64,000 nucleotides of DNA from Metallyticus violacea (GCA_030762175.1 CM060834.1:27601501-27665500), one strand, 5' to 3'; positions 1-11,339 are shown, numbered from the stretch's first letter. Notes: generated by a model not told the origin, from the letters alone. Translations and numbers: made by a program.

Positions 1-102
1 TCATTTTACAAAAAGATTAAAATGATAAACAAAACACGTATAATTACAATGCAAATTTGCAGTTTTTTTAAATTTGAAAATGTAGAAGAGAGAGATATAT
101 AT

Positions 103-105
103 GTA

Positions 106-169
<64 letters not shown>
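103..169. repeat. (GT)n/(TA)n microsatellite
   Basis: A short GT run passes into a pure TA run of about 27 units. The open frame across it, full of Ile-Tyr repeats, is not a gene. Confidence 0.97.
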
Positions 170-173
<4 letters not shown>

Positions 174-1794
174 ACTTTTATTCTTAAGGACTCTCCTTCA
201 AAAACAATTGTAAAAGCTCGCTTATGCTGCACATTTCAATTGGATAAATAAGAAAATTCAAATTATTTTGTAGATATACTAATGCTCTCAAAATAAAGAA
301 ATTAGGTATTTGATTTTATTGGATAAAATTAACAAAGTATATGAAGCATCAAACATCGAGACTAGATGTATTAGTATCGAGATGAATTGGGTATCGATTT
401 ATCTCTATTTTTTCCTAATGAAGTAATAAATTATATTCTGTAGTAATATTGCTTAAATTATATGGTGTTTTTTGTAAATTTTCTTTTGAAATTAGGACCT
501 GGTCGTCTATGTAAAAGTGTTGTTGGTTTGTAGAGCTCGTACCAAATCTGGTTACGGACCAATCCGCCGCTGTTAGGACGTACCAGGCTATGTGAAGAGG
601 ATTACCCCGGTGATTTCCCTCACAAACACACGTACATACGTAAGCAGGCACGCACCCGACGATGGGAATTAATTCTCAAGGACCACTCAATCTGCAACCA
701 ATTCCAGGAGTGCGTAGCACGTGAATCATGATTGCACTCCCAATTCCCAAAGGATGATGGTAACGGGCTCCCCTTTCATTTTCAGAACAGTTTACTCAGT
801 CATTAACTTGCTCCAAAAGAAAAAAAGACTCCTGTAGATGGAATGTTAATGATTGCACCTTATTCAGGGATTGAAATTTCCCAGAGGAGGCTTTGGATCT
901 CTATAGAAAATTATTGGCTTACATTGCAAATTTCGTTTTTGGGCAGCTTCCCTTACCATACAGACAGTGTGGTGATCTCTTGCTTTCGGACCTCAATTTA
1001 AGAACTTTAAGAATGTTTTAACTCATCTACAAATCTCCTCTCTCTACTAGACCGGGCACTTTAAAATAGAGAAAAACAAGAAAATGTTTTTAGTTTTAGA
1101 ATTGCCTGAAAGTTTTATGTCCTGTATATATTATAATTTATTTCCTCGTGTAGCTGTTGCTTTCACCAAGTTGTCTGTCTCTCTTATTCACCACATGCAG
1201 GTGTACTGTGTGATTAATATGTATATTATCTGTAAGGAGTTGTCAAAATACCTTACGATCAGTTTTGTTTTCCTCCGGAGTGTTTTGCTAATGGGCAAGC
1301 GCGCTGCTCTTTTGTCGGTTAGCCGGTCAGCCGAGTCTCGGTGATTAGTGGAAGGGTAAAGCAACAAATCAAACCAACCATACATGGCGCCGCAAACGCG
1401 TTGAGGCTCGCTCATAGGAAAACCCCCACGCAACGGAGAAAGGAGCACTGGTCGCACTCTAGTACACCGCTGGAGCCCACGAGGTTTAAGTTGGCATGTT
1501 TTCTTTACCTTTGTCTTCCGTGGATCGTAAAACCATTGGGACAATAATTATCTTTTATTATAATTCTTGGAAAAACCAGACAGTTTGCACCCGTTCCGTT
1601 GTGCCCCCAACCCTTTACATGCTTATTCAGGCGTCAATGACGTGTTGCTTGCTTGTGTCGAAGTGGGCTTTCTTTTGGCTAGTAAATGCTACTGTTTACT
1701 TTGTTGGTTTTGTTAAAACTCGTCAAAATGTTGTTGGCATTGGAGAGCTATTGCCTTTGCTCTAAATATCATAATGGGTATTGTTGTTTTATCA
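170..1794. other. Unassigned AT-rich sequence
   Basis: I see no recognisable gene or element. A GC-richer patch at about 1290-1500 carries overlapping open frames on both strands (up to 118 codons) with no motif I know. It may be an old element fragment. Confidence 0.5.
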
Positions 1795-1811
1795 ATAATA
1801 ATAGCAACAAC

Positions 1812-1842
<31 letters not shown>
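1795..1842. repeat. (AAT)n/(AAC)n microsatellite
   Basis: An imperfect trinucleotide run is seen directly. It creates poly-Asn and poly-Ile frames that should be ignored. Confidence 0.95.
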
Positions 1843-1939
1843 GAAATTTTTGGAAAACGCGGGAAAGCTTTAAAGTGTTTAATGGCATGGAGATTGTTAT
1901 AAATGTTCATAATTCTTTTTCGGATGAATATAAGGCCCG

Positions 1940-2923
1940 GAAATGCGGTAAGCCAACAATAACTGTGTCCAGTGTTAGAGGGAACTGCAGCAGCCACAGG
2001 TATTTTATCTCGTAGTGTGAGTATGATTTTTCAAAAACAAACACAAGCTTTATCGAGTGGAAGTGTTTTGCGAACTCCAAAAAAGAAACACCCGAACAGA
2101 ATTCCAAAGAAAAACTATAATAGATTCATTCACTGCCGCCGCCATAAGACGTGTGGTATATTCGTTATATATAACTGATTTTTTTTTACCTAGTATACAA
2201 TATACAAGTTATGTTTTAATAAAAGAAAATGTGTTTAAAACTTCAATAGGAAAAGGTTTGGCGTTTTTTGCTAGAAGTTCTTGTGGTTTAATTTCCAAAG
2301 CTCCACGAACATTCAAATCCAAATCGACAAAATATTATCACGTGGAAATGTGCAGCACTGTTTTTAGAAAGTGGTTCGTAGATTATCTGTTACCGAACAT
2401 TCCTCTCAGCAGTGTTATTGTTATGAACAATGCTCCCTATGATTCTAAGGAGATTAATAAAGCGCGGGTTTCATCGACTCATAAATCTGAAAGGATGACT
2501 TGGCTTCACAATAAAAATATTGAATTTGGTGCTCAGCCAAAGAAATCTGTAGTATATATTTAATTAAAACTGAAAAAAGAAAATTTCAAGAGGTGTGAAA
2601 TTGATTAAATTGCTACAGTACATTCGCATATCGTAGTGAGATAATTTCCTCATCATTATGATTTAAATGCGATAGGACTCACGTGGGCGCAAGCGAAAAA
2701 TGACATTGCGAAACATAACAAAACGTTTAAAAACGAAGAAATGCGCGTCTTACTTGAAAAAGTTCTTTCGAAAGTGACTAAAAGAACTGGAAAAAAAAAA
2801 AAAAAAAAAAAAAAGATAATGAGAAACATGACTGGTCGGTTCATAATAAATTTAGTTGAAAGTGAGGAACAAAGGGGTCAGAAGAAGCAGAGGAGAATCC
2901 CGCCACTTACGACATGGGCTTAA
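1940..2923 (+). pseudogene. Tc1/mariner-superfamily DDE transposase remnant, catalytically dead
   Basis: This reads as a broken transposase of the IS630/Tc1-mariner group found widely in insects. Order on the plus strand: an N-terminal segment in a first frame (1972-2110, with SSGSVLRTPKKKHPNR), a shifted frame from about 2100 (AIRRVVYSLYITDFFLPS), an apparent internal deletion near 2255, the second catalytic-strand region with VIVMNNAPYDS at about 2420-2450, a further broken stretch, then the third-acidic region PHHYDLNAIGLTWAQAK near 2650-2695 and a lysine-rich tail to a stop at 2921. The family normally shows MDNAPYHS and ELNPIELIW. Here the metal-binding Asp of DNA is Asn and the Glu of PIEL is Gly, so activity is excluded even apart from the frameshifts. 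An A-run at about 2791-2812 lies in the tail. No TIRs were identified. Confidence 0.82.
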
Positions 2924-2935
2924 CTTTTGTTTTAA

Positions 2936-3215
2936 TAGTGTTTAACACCGGTTTTAACTACCGAGGCATCACAGGCAGTGGACACCGATAATGCATGAGA
3001 TGAAGTAATAACCTGGTAGGTTTTATTTTTTAGGCAGGAAGTATTCCAGACCTAAGTTTAGTATGCCTGGCGTTTGCCTTTATGAGGACTGAGGAAAACC
3101 TGAAAAAAAAACAGTCACGAGAACGGTTCTGGTGGGAATCGAACCCCAGACCTCAATCAATAGTGATGGTACACAGTATTAACGGATAGACTGCCCTTCT
3201 TAACCTCCGTGACCG
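2936..3215 (-). mobile_element. SINE-B copy (tRNA-headed), diverged
   Basis: Minus-strand copy of the commonest SINE here. Shared blocks are the 3' end TTTAACRCCGGTTTTAACTAC, the CCTAAGTTTAG block, the TGAGGACTGAGGAAAACCTG block and a B-box-like GGGAATCGAACCCC (plus-strand reading, 3135-3148). The head is badly eroded. It directly follows the transposase remnant ending at 2923. No clear target-site duplication was found. Confidence 0.85.
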
Positions 3216-3374
3216 CAATAATGTCTGAGGGAAGAGCGAACGAGAGGGGTGGGTATTCTTGTCTGTTTCTAACAACCACCTGACAACTTAAACCTCATGG
3301 ACTCTAGTTTATTTTTGAAAATTATAAATTGACCAGTCACTTTAGACCAGACCTGAACAAAATAATATTTTATT

Positions 3375-3650
3375 AATAAACATAGACACATTCTGTCAAT
3401 TGATGAAAGACTGAACTACAAAGTGATTGAACTTCTTAGAGTGGGAAGCAAAAAATCCATCTACAATTGCAGTTCTCAGACCGGAAAAGATTAGGCATTG
3501 CTGTCCTTGGAGATGATTATCCAAATAAGGGAAAACACCATCAAGTGGTTCAATGTCTGGAGAGTATGGTGGATGCACTAGAGTTTCTCCACTAAGAGGC
3601 ACAATGGTTTCATGAGCTACCCTAACTATATGTGGTTTTGCATTATTATG
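3375..3650 (-). pseudogene. Mariner transposase C-terminal fragment
   Basis: The minus strand encodes the end of a mariner (DD34D) transposase. HPPYSPDIEPLD carries the third catalytic Asp, followed by LDNHLQGQ and a tail to the stop near 3396. Just upstream (3620-3650) is NNAKPHIVRVAHET, corresponding to the usual DNARPHTA second-Asp motif with Asp replaced by Asn. The interval between the two motifs is shorter than normal, so there is also an internal deletion. The N-terminal half is absent. Confidence 0.85.
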
Positions 3651-4224
3651 CGATTCGTTTAAGAGCCCAGCTTTTCACGGGCGCGTACCAACTGGTTAGA
3701 GTAGCGGTTTTCAAACTGTGACTCTGTGCATTATTGGGCAGTAATTCAAAGAGTGTTTGTTTGAATAGAACAGTATCAGATGTTAATATTGTTATAATAC
3801 ATGTTTGTAATTAGATTACATAATATATTTACCAAATGTCTGTTTTATTATTGGTCGCTTTCAGAACTGAAGTTATTTTGCAGGCAGATTGGGGTTTTTC
3901 CCATTTTCGCGAAAAATTTAAAATATGTTGGAAGTTTAAAGCAATCTACTTCAGTACTTCATTTTTAAAGAAACTTGTAGTTCAGATGCACTTTCACCAG
4001 ACCACCTGCAGCAATATAAAGAAGGGTGGGTGGCTTAGAGCCGCACCCAATTTCTAGGCACCTGAGACCTGCTACTCAGAAGCTTTTGAATGAGACACGC
4101 TTTTCTTGTGACTACTTTAAAATGTTCTACTTGAGATAAAAGTAATTAAAAACTGTTGCATTAATGAAAAATACTAATTTAATTTCGTTTGCTGGAATAT
4201 CAGATTCTCACCAAAAAGTCAAAA
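3651..4224. other. Unassigned sequence between two mariner fragments
   Basis: No coding content recognised. The stretch at about 3690-3725 (GCGGTTTTCAAACTGTGACT) resembles the terminal sequence of some hAT transposons, but no matching opposite terminus was seen. Confidence 0.35.
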
Positions 4225-4470
4225 ATGTTTAAGAAATGTGTGTGGAGAGGTGGCGGTGGATGAAAGCACCGCCAAAGAGGCAAAAAGGCTGTCATCATTT
4301 GAAGAAGGTGGTCGCAATGACCACCCACGCTCCGAGCGGCCACACACTTCAGTGACACAGGCAATGGTGGAACGTGCCGAAAACCTTATTTGGACGAATC
4401 GCTGATGAACTTGATATCTCCGTCGGTAGTGTCAACACAAATTATCCACCTATTCGACAAAAGTTATTAA
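4225..4470 (+). pseudogene. Mariner transposase N-terminal (HTH) fragment
   Basis: Two overlapping frames reproduce the mariner paired helix-turn-helix region. The first runs from about 4250 (EEGGRNDHPRSERP, with the usual basic GRP-like linker). After a frameshift near 4370 it continues as GRIADELDISVGSVN, the signature of the second HTH. The catalytic domain is missing. It lies on the opposite strand from the C-terminal fragment at 3375-3650, so the two are different insertions. Confidence 0.85.
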
Positions 4471-4767
4471 ACTATACAAAGTTCTTTGTAGTTGTTAGTA
4501 GGATTAGGTTCCACAAAGTTTCTTCTGCGCTTGGGTTTTGCTACTTCATACTTACAAATGTATAAGTGATATTTCTTTCGTTGCTTTGTTCCAGAGAAGT
4601 ATTAGTATTAGTTATGCTCTTGTAGTCTGTATAGATTTCTCTACAGATATAGAAATATTGGAAACTTCAAACAAAGTGCAGTTTTTTATCTCTTTTTATA
4701 ATTTAGGGAATTAGTTTATATGAGTATGTGATCCAGTGGCAGTAAAATGACCATGACGATAATAATA

Positions 4768-4812
4768 AGAAGAAGAAGAACAAGAAGAACAAGAAGAAGA
4801 AGAAGAAGAAGA
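4768..4812. repeat. (GAA)n microsatellite
   Basis: Imperfect AGA/ACA trinucleotide run seen directly. Confidence 0.95.
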
Positions 4813-4884
4813 GGCGTGTGTATAAATAATTGCACCTTTGCCGATCGTTTCCTTGTATTTATTTGGACTTGTTGATTTGGTTTA

Positions 4885-5149
4885 TTTTCGGACACTCTTT
4901 AACATATCAGGTCATCGGCGCCCCATTCACTCCCATAAATTTGGCTCAGAGATCTCTACTTTCAAGTTTAAGGTTCTTTTTCGTGCCATAAATCTGCGTC
5001 ACGGGACTCACGGCTTTACTTCCCTTTCAAAGGAAGTCATACTTGGGATTTTTACGCCCGAATAAATGCAATCGATTCTGCCCCGGTTTAAACCCGCGAT
5101 CTTGGGTTTAGGAGGCAAGTACGGTTACTACTGCTCCACCAGGACCGAC
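4885..5149 (-). mobile_element. SINE-A copy, near full length
   Basis: Minus-strand copy of a second SINE family. In sense orientation it starts GTCGGTCCTGGTGGAGCAGT (A-box-like), has a B-box-like GGTTTAAACC about 45 nt later, a body containing the AAGTAAAGCC and AAGAACCTTAA blocks, and a 3' end reading GATGACCTGATATGTTAAAG. No host gene adjoins it. Target-site duplication not resolved. Confidence 0.9.
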
Positions 5150-7251
5150 AAATTTGAACCTACATTGTACCCATCTTCCACATTGCATATAATTATTGAT
5201 CTTACGTCAAGCACGTTCAACTATTTATTGGTAGCCTCACTTTATCCCCATCTAACAACCCACCCACTTTCTTTCCTAAATTATTTACGAATTTTGTCAT
5301 TATTCAGCTTTACCCCTTACCCCTCCTGCTGTGAGCTTCTACCTACTGAATTTCTTGCTGTGATGTCATCACATTATTTTACTATTTTCTCCTTCTTGGT
5401 CGGGTTTCAGCTATAAAAGTTCACGTGCTTTTTCGGAGTGGTGGATGGTTAATAACTTTCAGGCATTCTCTCTTCTGCTATTTATGGGAAGTTTAAAATG
5501 GTTACTGTAGTAAATAAATGTATAAAATAATATTTTAGAAAAAAAAACTTTCTTCATTTTTACTATGCACGCTTTAACTATTGATATTTAGTTTATTGAC
5601 TTACGTTACCTTTATATAAAAAATAATTATTCAGAAACATTTTGTAAATGATTTTTAACGAAAATCTAACAAAGGATAATTAGAGAATTATCAATTAATT
5701 TTTTTCATAATATAAAGGAATACCTTTATTCTATTTTAGTCTCATTTTTTACGCTTATGTTTACTTTCATTTCTTTTAATTCCTTAATCAGTTCTGATTC
5801 TTTTGTAGAATTTGCTCACACTGCATGTCCCTTCTATAAATGAATGGCAGAATTGATGACTCAGAGTTATTAAGGGATCTATAATAATGGACAAAATAAA
5901 AAAATTAAAAAATAAGAGAGCAATTGCGTATTTATCCAATTAATAAAAAATCAGTCTATACAGAGAAAAAGGAGCAATCGTTTACAGAGGATGTGAGATG
6001 GAATTTATGAGCTGCCACCCCAATTAAATTATGGTTGTTAAATTAATTAATTTATGTAACTTTTTCATTTTCATTTTGAAAACTGTCATTTCTATTTCCT
6101 GTTTGTAATATTATTTTCTTGCCAGAATGCAGAAAGCTACCCCAGCCATAAAAATCCGACCTGGGAATTTCTGCTGTCTATTGTATCAATATTGCCCAAG
6201 CAAACGGCAAACCGATATTTTCTGCAGAAATTCTTAAACACAGTCCGTGGAAAAGATGAATCTTTGTTGTTGTCTGAAAACTTTGCCGTTATTATATTAG
6301 GCAAGGATAAGCGTAATAGAACACATGACAACTATGAGGGGAAAGACAAGGGAGATCCTGACGATTTCATTTAATACGTAAGAGATATGGGTAACATGCA
6401 AAAAGTCACGTAAGCCATATGACCAATAATATAGCAAAAAAGTACCGGTAAAAACAGATTACCCAATAGAGACGCGAAGATAGAAGAAAATCGTCTAGAT
6501 TTTTCTAAAAGCATGTTTTAAAAGAATCATAATAGCTTCGTGAGACCGGCAGGCTGCCGTGTTTATTTAGTCTTGTAATTTTGCGGCCCAGGGACATTGT
6601 GCATTCTCCGTTCAGTTCGAGTCAGTGGGGCATTAGCCATGGAAAAGTATTCCCAGTTTAATTCAGGTCACATTAGTGCAAAGAGAGTTAAGTCCGACTA
6701 TGAGTTTAGTTCAAAATTAGTTAAGTTTAGTAGAGTTCAGGATCAGAGTTATTAACTTGCATTAGGACGTCAAATAAATAGTCATAGTTAGTGCTAAAGA
6801 GGCACATGTTGCCCAAAATTCTCCAAGAGGTAACGGCGACTCATTTAAGTGGAACAGACTCTGAACAATAAATTGTGTTTTGTCTCATATTACGAGAATT
6901 ATTAATCTCCTAGACTCTTTCCCCTATGGTCTCAGGACCATAAAATATCCAGCAAAGGAGTCTCAACTGTTATGACAAAAATATAAGCCAGCGGAAACCA
7001 TCGTCGAAGAGGAAGAATCAACACTCCCCCTGAGATCGTAATAATTAATCAAATCATTATAAATTCCCTTTAAAATATTTTCCCTTTTCCAAATATCTCC
7101 CTCCATTACCACCCATCCTTATAATAAAAATCGCTGCAGAAATGAATAAAATTCACTACTCTAAAATTTCATATGATTACCACCAACCATGTGGGAAAAC
7201 TGCAGAGAAGATAGAGAGAGACATTAGGCCAGGACAAGGGTCTCCTAACCC
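5150..7251. other. Unassigned AT-rich sequence
   Basis: No gene recognised. Short open frames (up to 116 codons at 5066-5416) partly overlap the SINE-A and show no family motif. The part at 6540-6960 is less AT-rich, with AATAAA at about 6868. It could be an old LTR, but I found no PBS, polypurine tract or second copy. Confidence 0.45.
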
Positions 7252-7298
7252 ATGATGTATATTAAAAAACACATTTCATTTGAATAAATGTTATAGAT

Positions 7299-7578
7299 GA
7301 ATGAATGAATAGTATTTAATGCCCGTTTTTACTACAGAGGTACCACAGGCGGTGGACACTGGTGATGAATGAAATGTAATGATATATTGGGAAAGGATTT
7401 TATGGAAGGAATCCTTCCAGGCCTAAGTTTAGGGTACCTCCCCGGCATTTGCTATTTATGAGGACTGAGGAAAACCTGGAAAAAACCTCAGTCAGGAAGG
7501 ACGGTCCTGGCGGTATTCGAACCCAGACCTCCCGCTCACGAGTCCGAGACTTAACGACCTCGGCCACCCGTGGCGGTC
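7299..7578 (-). mobile_element. SINE-B copy, full length with 11-bp target-site duplication
   Basis: The element is flanked by perfect ATGTTATAGAT at 7288-7298 and 7579-7589. In sense orientation it begins GACCGCCACGGGTGGCCGAG, has the Leu/Ser-tRNA-like A box, a B box GGTTCGAATACC, the body blocks TTTTCCTCAGTCCTCAT and CTTAGGCCTGG, and ends near CGGGCATTAAATACTATTC followed by ATTC repeats. It is the best-delimited member of the family here and defines a unit of about 280 bp. Confidence 0.95.
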
Positions 7579-7645
7579 ATGTTATAGATATGGAGAAATA
7601 AAATATGAAAAACACACAACTGCTCAAAGTGTCAAAGATGTATTA

Positions 7646-7930
7646 TTTGATTGATTGATTGGTTGATTTATTTATTTATTTATGGACGCTCTTTAACATC
7701 TCAGGCCATCAGCGTCCCATTCAACTCAGGGCGTGAAACGGCCGACAAATTTTGCTCAGCGGCCTCTCTTTCAGGCTTAAGGTTCTTTTTCGTGCCGTAA
7801 ATGTACGACACGGGACCCACGGCTTTACTTCCCTTCCGAAGGAAGCCATACTTAGGATTTTTACGTCCGGAAAAATCCATCGGTCCTGGCCGGGATCGAA
7901 CCCGCGATCTTGGGTTTAGGAGGCAAGTAT
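7646..7930 (-). mobile_element. SINE-A copy, 5'-truncated in its tRNA-like head
   Basis: The minus-strand copy retains the B box (GGTTCGATCCCGG in sense), body and 3' hairpin (GGACGCT pairing with AGCGTCC around the loop), then a tail of ATTT/AATC repeats seen at 7646-7682. The A-box half of the head is missing. Its two ends abut the 103-bp direct repeats described separately. Confidence 0.92.
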
Positions 7931-8033
7931 ATGATGTATATTAAAAAACACACATCACATTTGAATAAATGTTATAGATACGGAGAAATAAAATATGAAA
8001 TACACAACTGCTCAAAGTGTCAAAGATGTATTA

Positions 8034-9209
8034 CACTCTCTCAAACTATTATAATAGCGTGGGTGTACATTTCTAAAGCAAAAAGCTCATCTGTTACGGT
8101 TACATCACCTGCATCGTCAAGACCACATAAGTCAAAGTAGTTCTCCTCTCAGCAAAAAACATGAACGTCCGTCTGCTGTTTCTTTGGATTGTTCTTTTAG
8201 CTGGTCCTTTGCAGGCGTACACCCTAACACCTACGCAACTTTCCCCAACTCCTTCCTGAGGCATTGGTTGAAAAAGAGAACAAGAAGAAGAAGATGGTCG
8301 AGCACTGGAAAAGACGACGATAAGAAAAGAAAAGGAGATCAGAACTCCTTGGCATTAATTCGTGCTCGCTCATCCGAAATAAAAGGAAAATTACCAAGGG
8401 GAAGGCCAGTTATTTCAGGGGCCTGAAGAGAGAGGTGCTGGGTGCTTCAATCCTCCTCTTGCTGCTCCGAGATGGGCCCGTATAAATAGGTCCACTGCTT
8501 CACAAAGCTACAATCTACCTTCAAGTTCTGTACCGTCTTCATGAGCATTTCCCTTTTTGTTAAATTTTACTGTCAACGAAATTGGTGCTGCCTGATGTGG
8601 AAAATTCTTCCGCTATCTAATGAAGTTTGCGTAGCTCATTGACATTTTCCTTTGGAGAGCAATGTGTTAACTCGGCTTCAGATGAAATTCTGTGAAAAAA
8701 GTTAACTGCTTTGCCATTTCTGTTGTGGCTAGCTTGAAGACGCGCTGCTGATTTTAAAATATTCAGTACACATAACTATTTAAATAAAAGATTAAAAATA
8801 AACTTGCTTTATAGTTTTTGCACAAGGAACAGAATATTTTAGTGTTAATGCAATGATATAGAGCATTAAATACATTAAAATATTAATATTTCAGCACTAT
8901 GTAACACAATTCAAATCAAATGTATATACAGTTTAGAAAATGCGACCACAGCAAGAATATCTCAAAATATTTTATTTATTGTGGAGATGTGTATGTTTAC
9001 TAAAGGCTGATTATAATATTTATACTATGATAATTACTTGACGACTGAATTTGATTAATAAATGCATACTGGTAGAAGAACAAAGTGATTTGCTTAAAGA
9101 TCTCGCGTATTCAAACTGCATATTTATGGTAGAAGAGACCAGAGTTCAATTTACCGATTTTATATTGTTTATAAATTACTTATATATTTTATAAATTACG
9201 ATGGTTATG
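8034..9209. other. Unassigned sequence
   Basis: No family recognised. An 80-codon frame at 8184-8426 is rich in Lys and Arg because of GAA-rich sequence and is not a credible gene. Confidence 0.45.
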
Positions 9210-10480
9210 TTTTAAGTTTTTACAGACGACCACAGGTGGCGCTATTGAAGATTGTTGTAATATTTTATAAGCAATTGACATTTGTTATTGTGAAAACAGT
9301 TGCAGGTTAGTAATTGGCCTAGTAGTTTGTTTACAGTCAGCGTTCAAACAAAGCAATTCTACCAAAAAATAGAAATTTTACTTTAAGGTTGAATGATTTT
9401 TTAACGATTTTAGTAAAGATCTAATTCAACAGCAATTGCTTCATTCAGCTTTTGGTAACAAAGCACCATCAGAGAAGACTGTTTACAATTGGTTTGCAGT
9501 ATTTCGTCGTGGTCATGCATCCGTCAGTGATGAATTTCGCGAAGGTCGACAAAAATCGTTTGTCATTCCATAAAACATCGATGTGTGCGTAACATGATTG
9601 AATAAGATCGAAATATGACTTGCAGTGAGATAGAGGCATCCTTCAGCATATCGCAGACTGCTTTTGTATGAACATTTAGCTGTGTAAAAGATCTGTCCCG
9701 ATAGTTTTCGCATAATTTGACCGAAGTCGCTCGTGTTAATTGATGAAATGTTCCAAAATTTCCACCCAGGAACTGCAAAATCGTAATAGGTGACGAAACT
9801 TGGATATATTCGTATGAACCGGAAACTAAGTGACAATCCACTGTTTGGGTGTTCCAAGATGAACCGAATTCCACAAAAGTTGTTCGTTCACGAAACACTT
9901 CCAAGAAAATGATGTTTGTTTCTTCGATTGTACATGTCGCAATCATTCCTTCAGAGGATCGAAGAACAGTTAATGCTGAATTGTATGCAATAATTAGTTT
10001 GCCAGAAGTCATAGACATAATCAGAAAAGACAACCGAAAACGTCGCTTCATTCTTCATCGTGACAATACACATTCTCACACAGCACGTCAAACAATTGAT
10101 TATTTGAAAGATGATGATGATTACTATTGTTTAAAGGGCGCAAAACTGCTAAGGTCATTAGCGCGGTAATATTTGAAGGAGAAAAACATCGAATTAATGT
10201 CCCATTGCCCGTATGCACCTGATTTAGGCCTAAATACCTTTTTTGTTCCCGAATGTTCAACAAAATATGCGTGACAACTATTTTCATCACTTTAAGAAAC
10301 TGTTGAAGCCTTTAAAAATCATGTTTTTGAAATACCAACTTCATAGTGGAACAAATGGTTTAAGAAATGGTTTCAATGCATGCAAAAGTGTATAAATGCT
10401 AAAGGTGAATATTCCGAAAAGCAATAAAATGTTTGTCCCAAAAATGTTTTTTGTTTCGCAATTTTTATAAAAACTTATAA
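9210..10480 (+). mobile_element. Mariner transposon with decayed transposase
   Basis: A nearly full-length but frameshifted mariner transposase reads from about 9420 to the stop near 10427. Blocks in order: an HTH region (NKAPSEKTVYNWF, FRRGHASVSDEFREGR), a broken middle, TVWVFQDEPNSTKVVRSR at about 9840-9895, SEDRRTVNAELYA, the second-Asp motif FILHRDNTHSHTARQT at about 10048-10095, then (after a 60-bp insertion) LKEKNIELMSHCPYAPDL with the third Asp, and a C-terminus WFQCMQKCINAKGEYSEKQ. The first catalytic region reads VTGDETW-like across a frameshift near 9790. Candidate ends are TTTTAAGTTTTTACA at 9210 and its approximate inverted match ending at 10480, giving the 1.2-1.3 kb expected for mariner. 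The TIR call is weak; the protein identity is firm. Confidence 0.9.
10110..10169 (-). mobile_element. 60-bp retroposed 3' end nested in the mariner
   Basis: The transposase frame breaks after TIDYLK and resumes as LKEKNIELM. Between them lie about 60 bp flanked by TATTTGAARG on both sides (10101-10110 and 10170-10179). In sense (minus) orientation the insert reads CGCGCTAATGACCTTAGCAG, then GCGCCCTTTAAACAATAG, and ends in an (ATC)n tail. It is therefore a severely 5'-truncated SINE or LINE end. Its core resembles the 3' hairpin of SINE-A. Confidence 0.8.
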
Positions 10481-10668
10481 GGTAATCTTATTATTTAGGT
10501 ATACATTATGTGAAATAATACATAAAAAAGAATACCCTAGACAAAAAGAAAGTCCACATTCTATATTTGGAAAAAAGTTCGTTTTTGGACAAAATTAGTA
10601 ACAATGGCAAATTATTAATAACAAATAAAGGTTTCAAACAAGATTACCCCCATCTTAAGTATTGCTTA

Positions 10669-10670
<2 letters not shown>

Positions 10671-10733
<63 letters not shown>
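10671..10733. repeat. (AAT)n microsatellite, ~21 units
   Basis: Pure trinucleotide run. Unlike the tracts at 34.3 and 60.8 kb, no LINE end is recognisable beside it. Confidence 0.97.
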
Positions 10734-10734
<1 letters not shown>

Positions 10735-10835
10735 TTTGGTGTCCCAGAATTGCAGATAAATTTTCCCGAATAGGCAACGCACTTCCACTGTAAGGTGTAC
10801 GCAAAGTAGTAGCTGCTTTAATGACCATCACTATA

Positions 10836-11116
10836 TATTTTTAATGATATTTAACGCCCGTGTTAACTACTGAGGCACCACAGGCGGTGGACACTGATGA
10901 TATATGAAATGAAATGATAAATTGGGAAAGAATTTTTTTTAAGGAAGGAAACGTTCCAGGCCTAAGTTTAGGGTACTTTCCCGGCATTTGCCATGTATGA
11001 GGACTGAGGAAAACCCAGGGAAAACCTCAGTCAAGGAGGACGGTCCTGGTGGGATTCGAACCCAGACCTCCCGCTCACGAGTCCGCGCCTTATGACCACC
11101 GCCACCCATGGCGGTC
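10836..11116 (-). mobile_element. SINE-B copy, full length
   Basis: Minus-strand copy with complete head (GACCGCCATGGGTGGCGGTG in sense), B box GGTTCGAATCCC and body. It is flanked by a probable 13-bp duplication with two mismatches, ACCATCACTATAT at 10823-10835 and ACCTTCAATATAT at 11117-11129. Confidence 0.93.
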
Positions 11117-11339
11117 ACCTTCAATATATGAGAATGTGTTACACAAGTGATATGAAACATTTACTGTAGTTCACTTTATGTAACTTTCTGGCAGATATTT
11201 TGTTTCAATTCTTCCAATTTTAATTTACTCCAGAGGTCGTTAATTAATAAGGGTGTGTGGCACCTTTGGTCTAACTACTTTCGGCATGTATATCTGAATG
11301 TAAATTTCAAAAATATCCAATACAAGACATCCCCACATA

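Larger units (their letters stand above)
7252..8033. repeat. Pair of ~103-bp direct repeats exactly bounding a SINE-A
   Basis: The left copy is 7252-7298 plus 7590-7645, split by a SINE-B. The right copy is 7931-8033. Both run from ATGATGTATATTAAAAAACA through GAATAAATGTTATAGAT and GAGAAATAAAATATGAAA to CAAAGATGTATTA, with few differences. The SINE-A fills the gap between them (7646-7930) with no leftover sequence, so the repeats look like one very long target-site duplication. Sequence outside the pair does not match. Confidence 0.85.

Noticed and set aside
3690..3725. hAT transposon terminus
   Set aside because: The motif resembles some hAT ends, but no inverted partner, 8-bp duplication or hAT transposase was found nearby.
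6540..6980. Solo LTR (AATAAA, TGTTATGAC-like ends)
   Set aside because: No matching second copy, primer-binding site or terminal TG...CA pair with duplication was seen.
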